Assembly (NCBI RefSeq): GCF_900104665.1
Contig: NZ_LT629967.1
Location: 88,141-152,140 of the forward strand
Length of the DNA: 64,000 bases
Reading direction: 5' to 3'
From: Traorella massiliensis
Lineage (GTDB): Bacteria; Bacillota_I; Bacilli_A; Erysipelotrichales; Erysipelotrichaceae
Each line of letters starts with the position of its first letter. Position 1 is the stretch's first letter. Shown here in pieces: positions 46,556 through 58,764 of this stretch. A program made the position numbers and the translations under genes. The notes beneath the pieces were generated by a model. It was not told where the DNA came from. It saw only the letters and a list, made by a program, of their open reading frames with translations, and did not search any database.

Positions 46556-47782
46556 TTATATTGCCCAAACACCATTCTTAAAGATCTGATATCTATTTCC
46601 ATTATGATCAACACCAACGATATCCAAATCATCACTGCCAATCATAAAATCTACATGGTTAATAGATTCATTGAAACCAACTTTCTTGAAATCTTCTTCA
46701 CTCATGTTCTCATAACCACGAATATTATTCTTGAAGGCTTCACCAAAAGCTAAGTGACAGCAGGCATTCTCATCAAATAAAGTATTTGAGAAAAGAAGAC
46801 CTGTCTGATTAATCGGTGAATCATATGGTACTAAAGCTACTTCACCAAGATGACGAGAGTTTTCATCCATATTCAACATATTTTCTAAAACATCCTGTCC
46901 TTTTTCTGCAGTAACTTCAACGCATTTACCATCTTTAAAAGTAACCTTGAAGTTTTCTACTAACTGTCCCTGTAAAGATAAAGGTTTCGTAGATACCACA
47001 ACACCATCGACACCATCTCGTTTTGGCATCGTGAATACTTCTTCTGTTGGCATATTCGCTGTAAAATCATTTCCTAACATATTTGTTTCACGAGCACTGA
47101 TCCAATAATGATTTGGCTGTAACTTTAATGTCAGATCTGTTCCATTACTTGATTTATACTCCAGATAATCAAGATTCATCTCGTTTAATTTATTGCTTTT
47201 TTCTTGTAAATCATCAATATGATCCTTCCATGCCTGAACGGGATCCTTTTGATCAAGACGCATTGTTTTAATAATTGCTTCCCATAATTTACTGACAGCT
47301 TCATCATCACTCAATGCAGGAAATACCTTTTTTGCCCACTTAACAGAAGGAATGGCAACGATTACCCACTGATTTCTGTTATCTTCCATATCACTATATT
47401 TTTTCAATATAGAATAACGAGCTTTTCTAACAGCTGCATATTTCTTTAAATCAATCCCATTATATGCATCTGGATCAGCATCATCTACATAAATCTTACA
47501 AGGCAGTGTTTCTGCACGATGTTTTGCTTTCTCTTCCTGCCAAGTCAATACTTCAGACATGACTTTCTCATCTTCATATAACCAGCGAAGTTTATCAATT
47601 TCTTCATTGAGCCATTCAACCTTCACACTTCTTGCTTTATCAGCATAACAAACTTTAACGATTTCCTTAACAAAATCAGCACACTTGGTAGATGCCGTAA
47701 TTTCTACATCCTGTCCTTCTTTTAAATTAATTCCAATTTCAACTGCGAGTTTCGCATATTCTTCATAAATTTTTTGATTCAT
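46556..47782 (-). CDS. M29-family aminopeptidase (AmpS/PepS)
   Basis: The 408-residue metal-dependent exopeptidase removes N-terminal residues from peptides. It starts YAKLAVEIGINLKEGQDVEITASTKCADFVKEIVKVCY, typical of M29, and contains the metal-site segments GEVALVPYDSPIN and LAFGEAFK...NESINHVDFMIGSDDLDIVG near the end. It is downstream of tldD-tldE with a two-base gap, so all three probably work in peptide turnover or maturation. Confidence 0.93.
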   Translation of the reverse strand: MNQKIYEEYAKLAVEIGINLKEGQDVEITASTKCADFVKEIVKVCYADKARSVKVEWLNEEIDKLRWLYEDEKVMSEVLTWQEEKAKHRAETLPCKIYVDDADPDAYNGIDLKKYAAVRKARYSILKKYSDMEDNRNQWVIVAIPSVKWAKKVFPALSDDEAVSKLWEAIIKTMRLDQKDPVQAWKDHIDDLQEKSNKLNEMNLDYLEYKSSNGTDLTLKLQPNHYWISARETNMLGNDFTANMPTEEVFTMPKRDGVDGVVVSTKPLSLQGQLVENFKVTFKDGKCVEVTAEKGQDVLENMLNMDENSRHLGEVALVPYDSPINQTGLLFSNTLFDENACCHLAFGEAFKNNIRGYENMSEEDFKKVGFNESINHVDFMIGSDDLDIVGVDHNGNRYQIFKNGVWAI

Positions 47783-47784
47783 AT

Positions 47785-49056
47785 TTATTCTCCTGCTACG
47801 ACTACATCACGTAAATATACGGCACAAGGTACGATATAATTATTGATTTGTCGTGTTTCTTTTGAAAATTTCATATTCTTTAATACTTTAGAAAAATTAG
47901 CGGATATTGATCCTCCAACGATCGGATAGACACCCTTATCGTCTTTTTCATATCCTAAACGAATTTCACCGCCAAAGTTTCCACTAATCGGGTCCATGAT
48001 AAAAGCACTAAAATCCGTAACTTCTAAATAAGGTTCTTTTTTCATGTCATCCATGCTCATGCTTCCACCATGTACGATAACATTATTGATCGATGTCGTA
48101 TCTTCCATATGGATATAATGAGCATGCTGGACACTTCCCCAGAATGCTTTACATACCCCTTTATCAAAGAGCACACGATCTTTTATTGGATTACCATCCA
48201 TATCATAGGCATCATTTTTTGTAGAACCATCCATAGTGGCCTTTAACTCGATCGTTAGATCATCAGCGTTTTCACCAGTCATTTTTTCATTGATCTTAGC
48301 CTTAGCAACGCCCATGAACTGATTTGAGGCATTGGTATGTGAAGTAAAATACTGGAAGAATTGAACGACATCATCACCACTTAAGATAACATTCGCATGT
48401 TCATTTTTCTTTGTTGGTACAGCTTTAAGACGAGCTTCACCGCTAATAAACATCTTTTCTATTTCAGATGTGATTTCTTCGCTCTTTTTATTGGCAAAAC
48501 GTAAATCTTTTAAAAGTTCAATTTCATGACCTTCCTTACTTGTATTGATGACAGCCTCTACTTCACAGTCAAAACCATAGAAAGTAACATCTACATTTTG
48601 AGAATTAAGGATATGTGTTTTCTTTTTATTAACAAAGATCTCATAAGAATTGACTTTTTCATTCTTACCTGCCTTCACCTTCTGCATGGCTTCACAAATC
48701 TTTACAAGTTCTTCTGTCAGATTTACATCTAAGTCACTGCCTTCACTTTGCTGATCAGCAACTAATGGAAACCATGGATTTAAAACAAACTGAGCAGCAA
48801 AAATAGCTTTATCAATTTCTTTTTTTATTTCTTCTACACTATATGTTGGATGAATTTCCTTAGTAGCACTGCCACGATATTTTTTATCATCACTATCTAC
48901 ATAGACCGTTACCATCGTATGAGTCACTTCTTTGGCACGGCTCATATCCAATTTTTGGCCAATAAAGAAGGCTTCCTGTGAATATGTCGTAATTTCTTTG
49001 ATGATGAAATCACTGGCTTTACTTTCTTTTAATATTGAATAAAGTTCTTTTTTCAT
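47785..49056 (-). CDS. tldE: TldE/PmbA-like partner protein of the TldD metalloprotease
   Basis: The 423-residue protein has the TldD/PmbA fold (N-terminal domain with DMSRAKEVTHTMVTVYVDSDDKKYRGSATKEI, C-terminal domain with GEIRLGYE and NNYIVPCAVYLRDVVVAGE). It lacks the HExxxH zinc site, as TldE subunits do. With TldD it forms a heterodimeric protease that degrades unfolded peptides and matures some modified peptides. Its ATG overlaps the tldD stop. Confidence 0.88.
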   Translation of the reverse strand: MKKELYSILKESKASDFIIKEITTYSQEAFFIGQKLDMSRAKEVTHTMVTVYVDSDDKKYRGSATKEIHPTYSVEEIKKEIDKAIFAAQFVLNPWFPLVADQQSEGSDLDVNLTEELVKICEAMQKVKAGKNEKVNSYEIFVNKKKTHILNSQNVDVTFYGFDCEVEAVINTSKEGHEIELLKDLRFANKKSEEITSEIEKMFISGEARLKAVPTKKNEHANVILSGDDVVQFFQYFTSHTNASNQFMGVAKAKINEKMTGENADDLTIELKATMDGSTKNDAYDMDGNPIKDRVLFDKGVCKAFWGSVQHAHYIHMEDTTSINNVIVHGGSMSMDDMKKEPYLEVTDFSAFIMDPISGNFGGEIRLGYEKDDKGVYPIVGGSISANFSKVLKNMKFSKETRQINNYIVPCAVYLRDVVVAGE

Positions 49057-50477
49057 TAGCCTAACCTCACTTTACACTTCAAATAAGGACCACCATCACT
49101 TACTTTGACCCATTCTTTATGTCCTTTACCACAGGCTCCACTGCCAAACATTGCAAAATCATTTGAAATCATCGAAATGCTCTTCAGTAAATCCGGTACA
49201 TAACCCGTTAAGGTAACTGGAGCCACTACCTTTCCTGTCAGTTTACCATCTTTGATTTCTCTGCCCATAGCTACAACACATTGGATTCCCCAATGCTTTG
49301 GATCCTCCATTCCAGAATCCATACCTTCTAATAGATAACCATGTTCAATAGAAGCAATCATATCTTCTAAAGAATCTGTACCCGTAGTAAACAAAGTATT
49401 AGTCATTCTCGTATAAGCTTTTCTTTCAAAACTTTCACGCTTGCCATTACCCGTAGGTTTCGTATTTAAACGCATTGCACTTAATATATCACTGATACCC
49501 GTAACAAGAGTTCCATGGTCAATGATCGTAGTATCACTGCCCAATGTACCTTCATCATCAAACAAATAACTGCTGACCTGTGAAGCACTTAAAGCTCCAT
49601 CTCTCATTGAAGTAATATCACTGGCTACTTGCTTACCAATATAATCCTTCGCCAAAGCACGCTCTTTCACAAACATATCCATTTCGACACCATGTCCAAA
49701 TGCTTCATGAGCAATCAAACCCGTAACCTCTGGTGTTGTGATCACATCATACATACCTGGCACTACCGCTTCTGCATTCAGCTTATCATTTAGATCTTGA
49801 ATGATTTTTTCTACCTTATTATCCATTTCATCTAAAATTTCAGCACCTTTCAGCCCTGAAAAAGATTCATAAGCCACTTCTGTCTTTTCACCATTGGTTC
49901 CTATTGCTGCAGCCATTCCCTCTGCATAAGCATAGCTTTGCATCAGATCCTTTTTATCAGATAAAAACATTTTGTTGACATGAGCAAACTGCATCGCTGC
50001 CTGAAACTCAATGACTTCTTCATGCTTGGCGCCAGCATCACTGATCTTCTTCAAATGAGCCAATATATCCTCAGCACTCATTTCTTCTGGATTCACTTCA
50101 ATTTCATTGACCATCGATTCAGTTATTTCTTCTTCATGAATCAATGGAGATTCCATCTTAGAAACTCCTAGCTTTTCCAATGCTCTAAGTTCATCCTTTA
50201 AAACTGAAGCAATTGTTTTAGCGCATGCTTTCACATCTTCACATTCATTGAAAGAATATTCACAGTAGCTTCCATTTTCATAGACACGTACGACAAATCC
50301 TCTTTCACCAAAACCATAATCACCAACATTTGTCTGTCGTTGTCCTACACGATAGCTAGTACCCGATACATCAGTACATAATACACTAACATATTCAAAT
50401 TCATTATCTAAAAGAGTGATCAATTCCTTGATTTTAGGTTTGATTTCTATCAGATATTCTGACATTTTGACTTGCAT
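49056..50477 (-). CDS. tldD: TldD-type metalloprotease
   Basis: The 473-residue protein carries the zinc motif HEAFGH (His-257, Glu-258, His-262) and the later conserved GYVPDLLKSISMISNDFAMFGSGACGKGHK segment. It is the catalytic partner of the adjacent tldE-like gene. AGGAGGG precedes the ATG by seven bases. No modified-peptide precursor gene is visible nearby, so a housekeeping role is more likely than a dedicated maturation role. Confidence 0.93.
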   Translation of the reverse strand: MQVKMSEYLIEIKPKIKELITLLDNEFEYVSVLCTDVSGTSYRVGQRQTNVGDYGFGERGFVVRVYENGSYCEYSFNECEDVKACAKTIASVLKDELRALEKLGVSKMESPLIHEEEITESMVNEIEVNPEEMSAEDILAHLKKISDAGAKHEEVIEFQAAMQFAHVNKMFLSDKKDLMQSYAYAEGMAAAIGTNGEKTEVAYESFSGLKGAEILDEMDNKVEKIIQDLNDKLNAEAVVPGMYDVITTPEVTGLIAHEAFGHGVEMDMFVKERALAKDYIGKQVASDITSMRDGALSASQVSSYLFDDEGTLGSDTTIIDHGTLVTGISDILSAMRLNTKPTGNGKRESFERKAYTRMTNTLFTTGTDSLEDMIASIEHGYLLEGMDSGMEDPKHWGIQCVVAMGREIKDGKLTGKVVAPVTLTGYVPDLLKSISMISNDFAMFGSGACGKGHKEWVKVSDGGPYLKCKVRLG

Positions 50478-50575
50478 ATATCAACCCTCCTATGTGTAAG
50501 ATTTTACTCTTATTTTATTTTATTGTCTATCGAAATAAACAAATTCAACCATTAGTTGCATATCTTTTTAAATGA

Positions 50576-51745
50576 TCATAAAAGCTTCTGATATGTTTTA
50601 TCAATCGCAAATGCTCCTAGAGGTGCTGTGATCAAAATAGATAATACAGCTACCGTTAAAACGCTTTGTCCGCAAGTTAGTCCCATTGCTAAAGGAACTG
50701 ATCCAATAGCCGCCTGTACTGTTGCTTTTGGGCAATAAGCAATCATACAGAACAGTCGTTCTTTCATATTCAAATTAGTTTTCAACAGGCAAATAAAGAC
50801 TCCTGCCATTCTAAATAAAAGAACTGCCAATATTAAGAATATTGGTGCAAAGCCAAGTGTTAAAGCATACTGAAGATCAATCTCTGCACCTACAAGTACA
50901 AACAAGAAAATCTCACCAGCGATCCACATCTTTGAATAATCTTTAGACAATAAAGTCGCATTCACTTCACTTTTTCTTTGAAGTGCAGCCCCCATGCTCA
51001 TCACACCGATCAAAGAGGCAAACGGCAATCCGCTTTTATCTTCCAAAGATACCATAAGAAGTGAGCATCCTAATACCATTATAATTTTCATCATGCGATT
51101 CAATTCCCATTTTTTAAATATCCATGCGATAAGGATTCCTACAAGGATACCCCCTAAAATACCACTTATAATTGAAATAGGCACATTCACTAGATGATTC
51201 CATGAAAAAGCAGACTCACTAGCCAATGATGTAAATGAAGTAAATAGCGCTATCACAAAAACATCATCGACACTTGCTCCAGCCATGATCAATTGTGGAA
51301 TGCCCTTTTTCGTTCCTGCCCCCTCTTCCATCAGCTTCAACATCTTTGGTACGACCACTGCCGGTGATACGGCTGCAATCACACTTCCTAAAATCAATGA
51401 ATCAAGAAGATTCATTCCTAAAAATAAAGGTGCTGCTATAACCATTCCTAAAATCTCAAAACAAGCCGGTACAAAACACATTAAAAATGCAGATCGACCC
51501 ACTTTTCTTAAATCTTCAATACTTAAATTTAAACCGGCACGTGTCAATATAATGATCAAAGCAATTTTTCGTATATCTGCCGATATATTTAAAATGGATG
51601 TATCTAAACAGTTAAATACAGATGGACCTAACAAGATTCCACATAGAAGCATACCAATCAAGGAAGGTAAACCTAGTTTTTTAAATAACTCCCCAAAAAA
51701 CATCCCCATGATCAAAATCAATCCTACACTTAATAACACATTCAT
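50576..51745 (-). CDS. Cation/proton antiporter of the CPA2 (KefB/NapA) type
   Basis: The 389-residue membrane protein has about twelve to thirteen helices. It starts LLSVGLILIMGMFFGELFKKLGLPSLIGMLLCGILLGP and contains the ion-site region GASVDDVFVIALFTSF (near 155, with an Asp-Asp pair) and a long unwound-helix motif near 120 (AAVSPAVVVPKML). It exchanges Na+ or K+ for H+. There is no C-terminal TrkA domain. GGAGG lies only one base before the ATG; the GTG two codons later (51739) is spaced better and may be the real start. Confidence 0.88.
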   Translation of the reverse strand: MNVLLSVGLILIMGMFFGELFKKLGLPSLIGMLLCGILLGPSVFNCLDTSILNISADIRKIALIIILTRAGLNLSIEDLRKVGRSAFLMCFVPACFEILGMVIAAPLFLGMNLLDSLILGSVIAAVSPAVVVPKMLKLMEEGAGTKKGIPQLIMAGASVDDVFVIALFTSFTSLASESAFSWNHLVNVPISIISGILGGILVGILIAWIFKKWELNRMMKIIMVLGCSLLMVSLEDKSGLPFASLIGVMSMGAALQRKSEVNATLLSKDYSKMWIAGEIFLFVLVGAEIDLQYALTLGFAPIFLILAVLLFRMAGVFICLLKTNLNMKERLFCMIAYCPKATVQAAIGSVPLAMGLTCGQSVLTVAVLSILITAPLGAFAIDKTYQKLL

Positions 51746-51779
51746 ACCTCCACAAGAAAATGATGATATTATATCATAA

Positions 51780-51905
51780 TAATAGATATGATGATACTAT
51801 AATTTCAAATTGATGATATATATTATCATAACATAAATCACACTTAACTTTTTTTATTTTCTTTTATCATCTTTCTATCAATCAAAAAATGAAATTTCCT
51901 AATAT
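51780..51905. other. AT-rich gap upstream of the antiporter gene
   Basis: No gene is seen. The sequence GATGATA/TATCATC recurs several times (for example near 51760, 51790 and 51815), which could be a binding site for a regulator of the antiporter; evidence is weak. Confidence 0.35.
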
Positions 51906-52040
51906 ATAAAAAAAGCTGATGAACTGTATGAAAAAAACATACAGATGTCATCAGCATAGTTGCGGTTTAGGCAAAAGCCAAGGGAGAACATCATTCCCAT
52001 GACTACTCTACCACAAGTATCCCATTTCTTCAACATCTAA
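51906..52040 (-). ncRNA. Candidate small RNA with strong terminator
   Basis: On the minus strand a GC-richer block of about 90 bases contains small hairpins (GGC-TTTT-GCC near 51975; GGGA...TCTCCC near 51990). It ends in a long terminator stem (GCTGATGA-CTGTATG arms, 51914-51954) with eight Ts. No open frame or downstream gene is served by this terminator, so an independent small RNA is the simplest reading. Its family is not recognised. Confidence 0.5.
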
Positions 52041-52151
52041 TTTTATTTCTAAATGTTATTATTAAAAAAAGCATTTTTTTTAAGAAAAAGTGGGAAATTT
52101 GAATTTTTGATGGATATATAATAGTAGGGGGACATAAAGCTAAATACAATT

Positions 52152-52386
52152 GGGCATTACTTTAAAGTATGTAAGTCCCATGGCTTGTGAGGTAGAATAA
52201 AGCACCTGAGCCTACAGGTTATCGATTGCAGGAAGGTAAAGGTACTTTATATAGTGAATCTGATGAAAGAATTACGTTTACTGATTCATGCAGTAAGACG
52301 GCTTCTTGAAGTGATGATAAAGCTATCTGTATATAAAAAAACGAGATAGCCCAACCAAAAAACTATCTCACAGCCTTATTATAAAA
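52152..52386 (+). ncRNA. Structured RNA, tandem copy 1
   Basis: It opens with GGGCATTACTTTAAAGTATGTAAGTCCCATGG, shared almost exactly with copy 2, then GGCTTGTGAGGTAG (52182-52195), which pairs with CTATCTCACAGCC (52363-52375) about 170 bases later; TATTATAAAA follows. Copy 2 pairs the same positions with different bases, so the helix is supported by covariation. A TATAAT lies upstream at 52117-52122. No reading frame of note. Family not identified; raiA-like and other Firmicute structured RNAs should be compared. Confidence 0.7.
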
Positions 52387-52431
52387 GATACTACAATATT
52401 TTTCAATCTGATTATTTCAATTTTATAATTC

Positions 52432-52640
52432 GGGCATTACTCTAAAGTATGTAAGTCCCATGGGTTGTGAGGCTAGTAAACTTTTGAATTTATACCATAT
52501 ATGAGCAAGGAAATAGTGCTGGTTAAGTGAAAGAATTAAAAGTGTCTAATGATTAATATACATAAATCATCCTCTAAAAACGATTAAGCATAGAAAGCGA
52601 GATAGTAATCCGTAACCTAGCTCACAACCATATTATAAAA
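52432..52640 (+). ncRNA. Structured RNA, tandem copy 2
   Basis: Starts 280 bases after copy 1 with the same conserved block (one T-to-C change in the first 28 bases). GGTTGTGAGGCTAG (52463-52476) pairs with CTAGCTCACAACC (52617-52629), a longer version of the copy 1 stem with compensating changes, and TATTATAAAA follows. The interior differs strongly from copy 1, so the two are old duplicates held by structure rather than sequence. Confidence 0.7.
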
Positions 52641-52699
52641 TATTTGAGGCATTAGGTCTTTCAAAAATCCATAACACCTACCTATGTAAGTCCTCACTT

Positions 52700-53151
52700 T
52701 TATTTCAACGGCTTTAACCCATCGAATAGTTCATCAAAGCTTTTCATATCTTTACATCGTCCATAAGACAATTCCTTATTATCCCCATATTGCATAAGAA
52801 AACACTTTGTCAATTCTTCCACAGTGATTTCTAAAGATGTCATAAACTGAGCATATGCGAAATCAAAGGCCTTGCTGCCTTCTTCATAATTAGAATAAAT
52901 AAGTCCTTCCGTAATCTGATCTAAAGGATAAAGTTTAAGATGAAGAAGTTCATGAACAATGACTTCTTCAAAATTTTCTTGACGTGGATTACGTTCATTC
53001 AACAATAAAATAGCCTTGCGATCATCACAGTCTATTTTAAAATCACCTTTTTTTTAAACTCCGGGTCACTAATCATTTCTAGTTTTACATCCCATTGATT
53101 CTTTATACGCAAAATATTTAACCATTTCTCAAAACATACATTTACATCCAT
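52700..53151 (-). pseudogene. HExxH metallopeptidase-like gene with a homopolymer frameshift
   Basis: The ATG at 53149-53151 opens a frame (MDVNVCFEKWLNILRIKNQWDVK...) that runs into a tract of eight As (minus strand, about 53049-53056) and then stops. One more A would join it to the following frame, which carries VIVHELLHLKLYPLDQ, a zinc HExxH motif, giving about 150 residues. The protein resembles small SprT- or IrrE-like zinc peptidases, but I cannot place it firmly. The tract could be a real mutation, a phase-variable site or a sequencing error. It lies four bases after the GNAT gene. Confidence 0.7.
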
Positions 53152-53154
53152 ATC

Positions 53155-53562
53155 TTATTTTCCCTTCATTTTTATAAAAGTACAGCAACCCATATCACTT
53201 GCTTTCTTAAATCCTGTTTTCTCATAGAAACCTGTATTATCTTCATCACTCAATAAAATGATCTGATAAACATTTTTATATTTTTCAAGCAACATATTTA
53301 TCAATGCCTTCCCGATTCCTCTTTTTTGATAATCAGGGTGTACGATGAGATCTTGTATATAAATCATTGAAAATCCATCTCCGATAGCACGAATAACACC
53401 CACTAGTTTCTTTTCTACATAAGCACTTATGATGCATAAAGAGTGCTGATAAGCATTTTTAAGCATGTTCAGATCATGCGTATAGTTATTCCACCCAACA
53501 CTTTCATATAAAGCCAATATTTCATTTGCATCATATATATGATCACAGAAAGTTATATTCAT
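53155..53562 (-). CDS. GNAT-family N-acetyltransferase
   Basis: The 135-residue protein has the GNAT core: CIISAYVEKKLVGVIRAIGDG, then the acetyl-CoA loop DYQKRGIGKALINMLLEKY (Q/RxxGxG/A near 78-84) and FYEKTGFKKASDMG near the end. It transfers an acetyl group to an unknown amine. GGAGG lies seven bases from the ATG at 53562 (an adjacent ATG at 53565 is the alternative). It forms a unit with the frameshifted metallopeptidase-like gene. Confidence 0.88.
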   Translation of the reverse strand: MNITFCDHIYDANEILALYESVGWNNYTHDLNMLKNAYQHSLCIISAYVEKKLVGVIRAIGDGFSMIYIQDLIVHPDYQKRGIGKALINMLLEKYKNVYQIILLSDEDNTGFYEKTGFKKASDMGCCTFIKMKGK

Positions 53563-53710
53563 CATACTCCCTCCTTTTATATTCATTTTATATAACGAAA
53601 GCATCATTATCAATCTTTAGCTTACAATTTATATAAGAAAACGATTTTACTACTACCTTTTTATCTTATTTATATGTAAAATAGACTTTGTGCAAAATAA
53701 AGGAGAAATT

Positions 53711-54526
53711 ATGATTCAATTAATTGTATGTGATTTAGATGAAACATTACTGACGAGTGATAAAAAAATAAGTGTAAAAGATAATGATGCCATTCAAAAA
53801 GCAAGAGCTAAAGGAGTTAAGTTTGTTTGTGCTACAGGTAGAGGTTATTCCTATATTGATGATATATTAATAACTTTAGATGTCTACAATAAAGAAAATG
53901 AGTATGTTATTTCAAATAATGGTGCCATTATTACTGAAAATAAGAATAGTAAAGAACTTTCTTTTCATAAACTTTCTAATGTAATTGCTGAAAAGATCAT
54001 AGAGTTAGGTTTTGAATTAAACCTATGTGTACAAGTATTTACTTCTAAAGATGTATATTCTTTTAATACGAATGAAGATGAAAAGAAATGGCTGTTAATG
54101 TTTAAAAAGGATGCCGTTTTATGTAACGATAACAATATTGATTTTCTTAAAGATCAGGAAATTGTTAAAGTGATGTATCAGCATGCTGATATGAATGTTT
54201 TATTTTCTTTAGAATCAAAGTTAAGTGATGAAATCAAGAGCAATACTACGATTGCCTATTCAAGTAATCGTTATATGGAATTCACTGCTACAGGCATCAG
54301 CAAAGGTGCTGCTTTAAAAGAATTGACTCAATTATTAGATATTCCATTAGAAGATACTCTAGCTATTGGTGATAACTATAATGATATATCGATGATTGAA
54401 ACAGCTGGTATTGGCACCTGTGTAGCTAATGCTCATGAAGATATAAAGAAAGTTTGTGATTATGTTTCACCACTAAGTCATGATGAAAATGCAGTTGCAG
54501 ACATTCTTGAAAAATTTGTTTTATAA
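53711..54526 (+). CDS. HAD-superfamily phosphatase, Cof type
   Basis: The 271-residue protein has the HAD motifs CDLDETLLTSD (nucleophile Asp and acid/base Asp), CATGRGYSYI, Lys in GISKGAALKEL near 205 and GDNYNDISMI near 225, with a C2B-type cap between them. Such enzymes hydrolyse sugar phosphates or flavin/pyridoxal phosphates. The ATG follows AAGGAG. It is a single gene with its own terminator. Confidence 0.92.
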   Translation: MIQLIVCDLDETLLTSDKKISVKDNDAIQKARAKGVKFVCATGRGYSYIDDILITLDVYNKENEYVISNNGAIITENKNSKELSFHKLSNVIAEKIIELGFELNLCVQVFTSKDVYSFNTNEDEKKWLLMFKKDAVLCNDNNIDFLKDQEIVKVMYQHADMNVLFSLESKLSDEIKSNTTIAYSSNRYMEFTATGISKGAALKELTQLLDIPLEDTLAIGDNYNDISMIETAGIGTCVANAHEDIKKVCDYVSPLSHDENAVADILEKFVL

Positions 54527-54556
54527 GATCCTACTTATCAAAAGTAGGTCTTTTTA
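54527..54556 (+). terminator. Terminator of the HAD phosphatase gene
   Basis: GATCCTACTT/AAGTAGGTC stem followed by TTTTT on the plus strand. Confidence 0.8.
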
Positions 54557-54558
54557 TA

Positions 54559-54592
54559 TAAAAACGACCCTCTTTTCAAAGAGAATCGTTAT
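54559..54592 (-). terminator. Terminator of the upp-atp operon
   Basis: The stem AACGATTCTCTTT/AAAGAGGGTCGTT has one mismatch and a TTTTTAT tail on the minus strand, directly after atpC. Confidence 0.85.
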
Positions 54593-54985
54593 TTAACTAT
54601 TTTTAATATTGATCCTATTTAATGCTCGTTGCAAAGATACCTCTGCTCTTCGAATTGAAGTATTAGCATCTTTCTTCTCAAGTCTTTTTCTTGCACGTTC
54701 AGCACTTCTTTTCGCACGTTCCAGATCAATCTCTTCTTTACCTTCAATTGTCTCTACTAAAATATATGCCTGATTATCATTTAAATGAAGGATACCACTG
54801 GAAATCGCAAAGTCCTTTTCATTTTCATCAACTGTCAACGTTAATTTTGATATTTCAAGCATGGCAACAATGGGCATATGATTGGGCAAAAGAGTACATT
54901 CTCCATATGCCGTACAGGCATGAATCTTGCTAGCTTCAAATGTGTGATAAAGACCACTGGGAGTTACGATTTTTACATGAATCAT
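54593..54985 (-). CDS. atpC: F1 ATP synthase epsilon subunit
   Basis: The 130-residue protein has the N-terminal beta sandwich (HVKIVTPSGLYHTFEASKI...TLLPNHMPIVAML) and the C-terminal helical hairpin (LERAKRSAERARKRLEKKDAN) that can brake the motor. The ATG at 54985 follows AGGTG; it starts just after the atpD stop. Confidence 0.95.
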   Translation of the reverse strand: MIHVKIVTPSGLYHTFEASKIHACTAYGECTLLPNHMPIVAMLEISKLTLTVDENEKDFAISSGILHLNDNQAYILVETIEGKEEIDLERAKRSAERARKRLEKKDANTSIRRAEVSLQRALNRINIKNS

Positions 54986-54986
54986 A

Positions 54987-57237
<2,251 letters not shown>

Positions 57238-57239
57238 GA

Positions 57240-58760
57240 TCATGCCTCAATTTCTGAAATGAAATCAGCTGTAAACTTATTCAAAACATCTTTGATCTTT
57301 TCATTCAACTGATCATCAATCATTTCTTTGTTTACGATTTCATCTAAGATTTCTGAATGTTCATTTCTCATCATTTTCAACATTTCTTTTTCATAACGAC
57401 GTACATTTTTTACGTCTATCTTTTTCAGATAACTGTTCTTTGCGGCAAATAATGACAAAATCTGTTCAGCAAGCGGCATTGGTTCATACTGTGGCTGTTT
57501 CAACAATTCTGTAAGTTTTGCACCATGCTCCAATATTTGCTTCGTTGATTCATCCAGATCACTACCGAATTTAGAAAATGCCTGCATTTCATGATATTGT
57601 GCCAATTCCAGCTTAAGTGAGCTGCTTACCTGTTTCATCGCTTTTACTTGAGCACTGCCACCGACACGAGAAACAGATAAACCACTGTCTACTGCCGGGC
57701 GAATTCCTTCATTGAATAATTCACTCTGTAAGAAAATCTGTCCATCTGTAATAGATATGACATTTGTTGGAATATAAGCAGATATATCGCCTGCTTGTGT
57801 TTCAATGATTGGCAAGGCCGTCAATGATCCACTGCCATATTCTTCGCTCATTTTAGCGGCTCTTTCAAGAAGTCTTGAATGCAGATAGAAAACATCACCT
57901 GGATAAGCTTCTCTTCCTGGAGGACGCTTTAATAACAGTGAAAGTGTTCGATATGCAACTGCATGTTTACTTAAATCATCATAAACAATGAGCACATCTT
58001 TTCCCTGTTCCATCCATTCTTCACCCATTGCACAACCACTGTATGGTGCAATATACTGCAAAGGCGCTAATTCACTGGCAGTTGCACTGACAACTGTTGT
58101 ATATTCCATGGCACCATTCTGTCTTAATTTTTCAACAATTTGCGCAACTGTACTTGCCTTTTGACCAATTGCGACATAAATACAATTTACATTTTTACCT
58201 TTTTGATTCAAGATCGTATCAATCGCAATCGCAGTTTTACCTGTTTGCCGATCACCAATGATCAGCTCACGCTGTCCTTTTCCAATCGGAATCATTGAAT
58301 CAATGATCTTGATACCTGTCTGTAAAGGCTGATGTACTGATTTACGAGTCATAACTCCCGGCGCTACTCTCTCTATCGGTCTTGTTCTATCTGTATGAAT
58401 CGCTTCCTTACCATCTATCGGCTGTCCTAAAGCATTTACGACACGGCCAAGAAGAGCATCTCCCACCGGTACTTCTACAATTCTACCTGTACGCTTTACG
58501 ATATCACCTTCACCAATCAGCACATCACTACCCATCAATACTGCTCCGACATGATCCTCTTCGAGGTTAAGCACCATGCCATATACTTCATGAGGAAACA
58601 GCAGCAGTTCGCCCGCCATCGCATCACTCAAGCCATGAATCAGAGCAATTCCATCACCTACAGTTATGACGCTGCCTGTTTCACTTTCTTCTAATTTATC
58701 ATCATAATGCAAGATCTGATCTTTAATGATCTTGCTGATTTCATCTACTTTTATGCCCAT
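57240..58760 (-). CDS. atpA: F1 ATP synthase alpha subunit
   Basis: The 506-residue non-catalytic nucleotide-binding subunit has the P-loop GDRQTGKT (near 170), the [11 protein letters not shown] region (near 270) and SRVGGSAQ (near 350). Length and order are standard. GAGGTG precedes the ATG. Confidence 0.98.
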   Translation of the reverse strand: MGIKVDEISKIIKDQILHYDDKLEESETGSVITVGDGIALIHGLSDAMAGELLLFPHEVYGMVLNLEEDHVGAVLMGSDVLIGEGDIVKRTGRIVEVPVGDALLGRVVNALGQPIDGKEAIHTDRTRPIERVAPGVMTRKSVHQPLQTGIKIIDSMIPIGKGQRELIIGDRQTGKTAIAIDTILNQKGKNVNCIYVAIGQKASTVAQIVEKLRQNGAMEYTTVVSATASELAPLQYIAPYSGCAMGEEWMEQGKDVLIVYDDLSKHAVAYRTLSLLLKRPPGREAYPGDVFYLHSRLLERAAKMSEEYGSGSLTALPIIETQAGDISAYIPTNVISITDGQIFLQSELFNEGIRPAVDSGLSVSRVGGSAQVKAMKQVSSSLKLELAQYHEMQAFSKFGSDLDESTKQILEHGAKLTELLKQPQYEPMPLAEQILSLFAAKNSYLKKIDVKNVRRYEKEMLKMMRNEHSEILDEIVNKEMIDDQLNEKIKDVLNKFTADFISEIEA

Positions 58761-58764
58761 GCGT

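Noticed and set aside
52117..52640. CRISPR or IS-derived origin of the tandem repeats
   Set aside because: Only two copies about 280 bases apart with different interiors and a covarying stem; no spacers, no cas genes, no transposase or terminal repeats.
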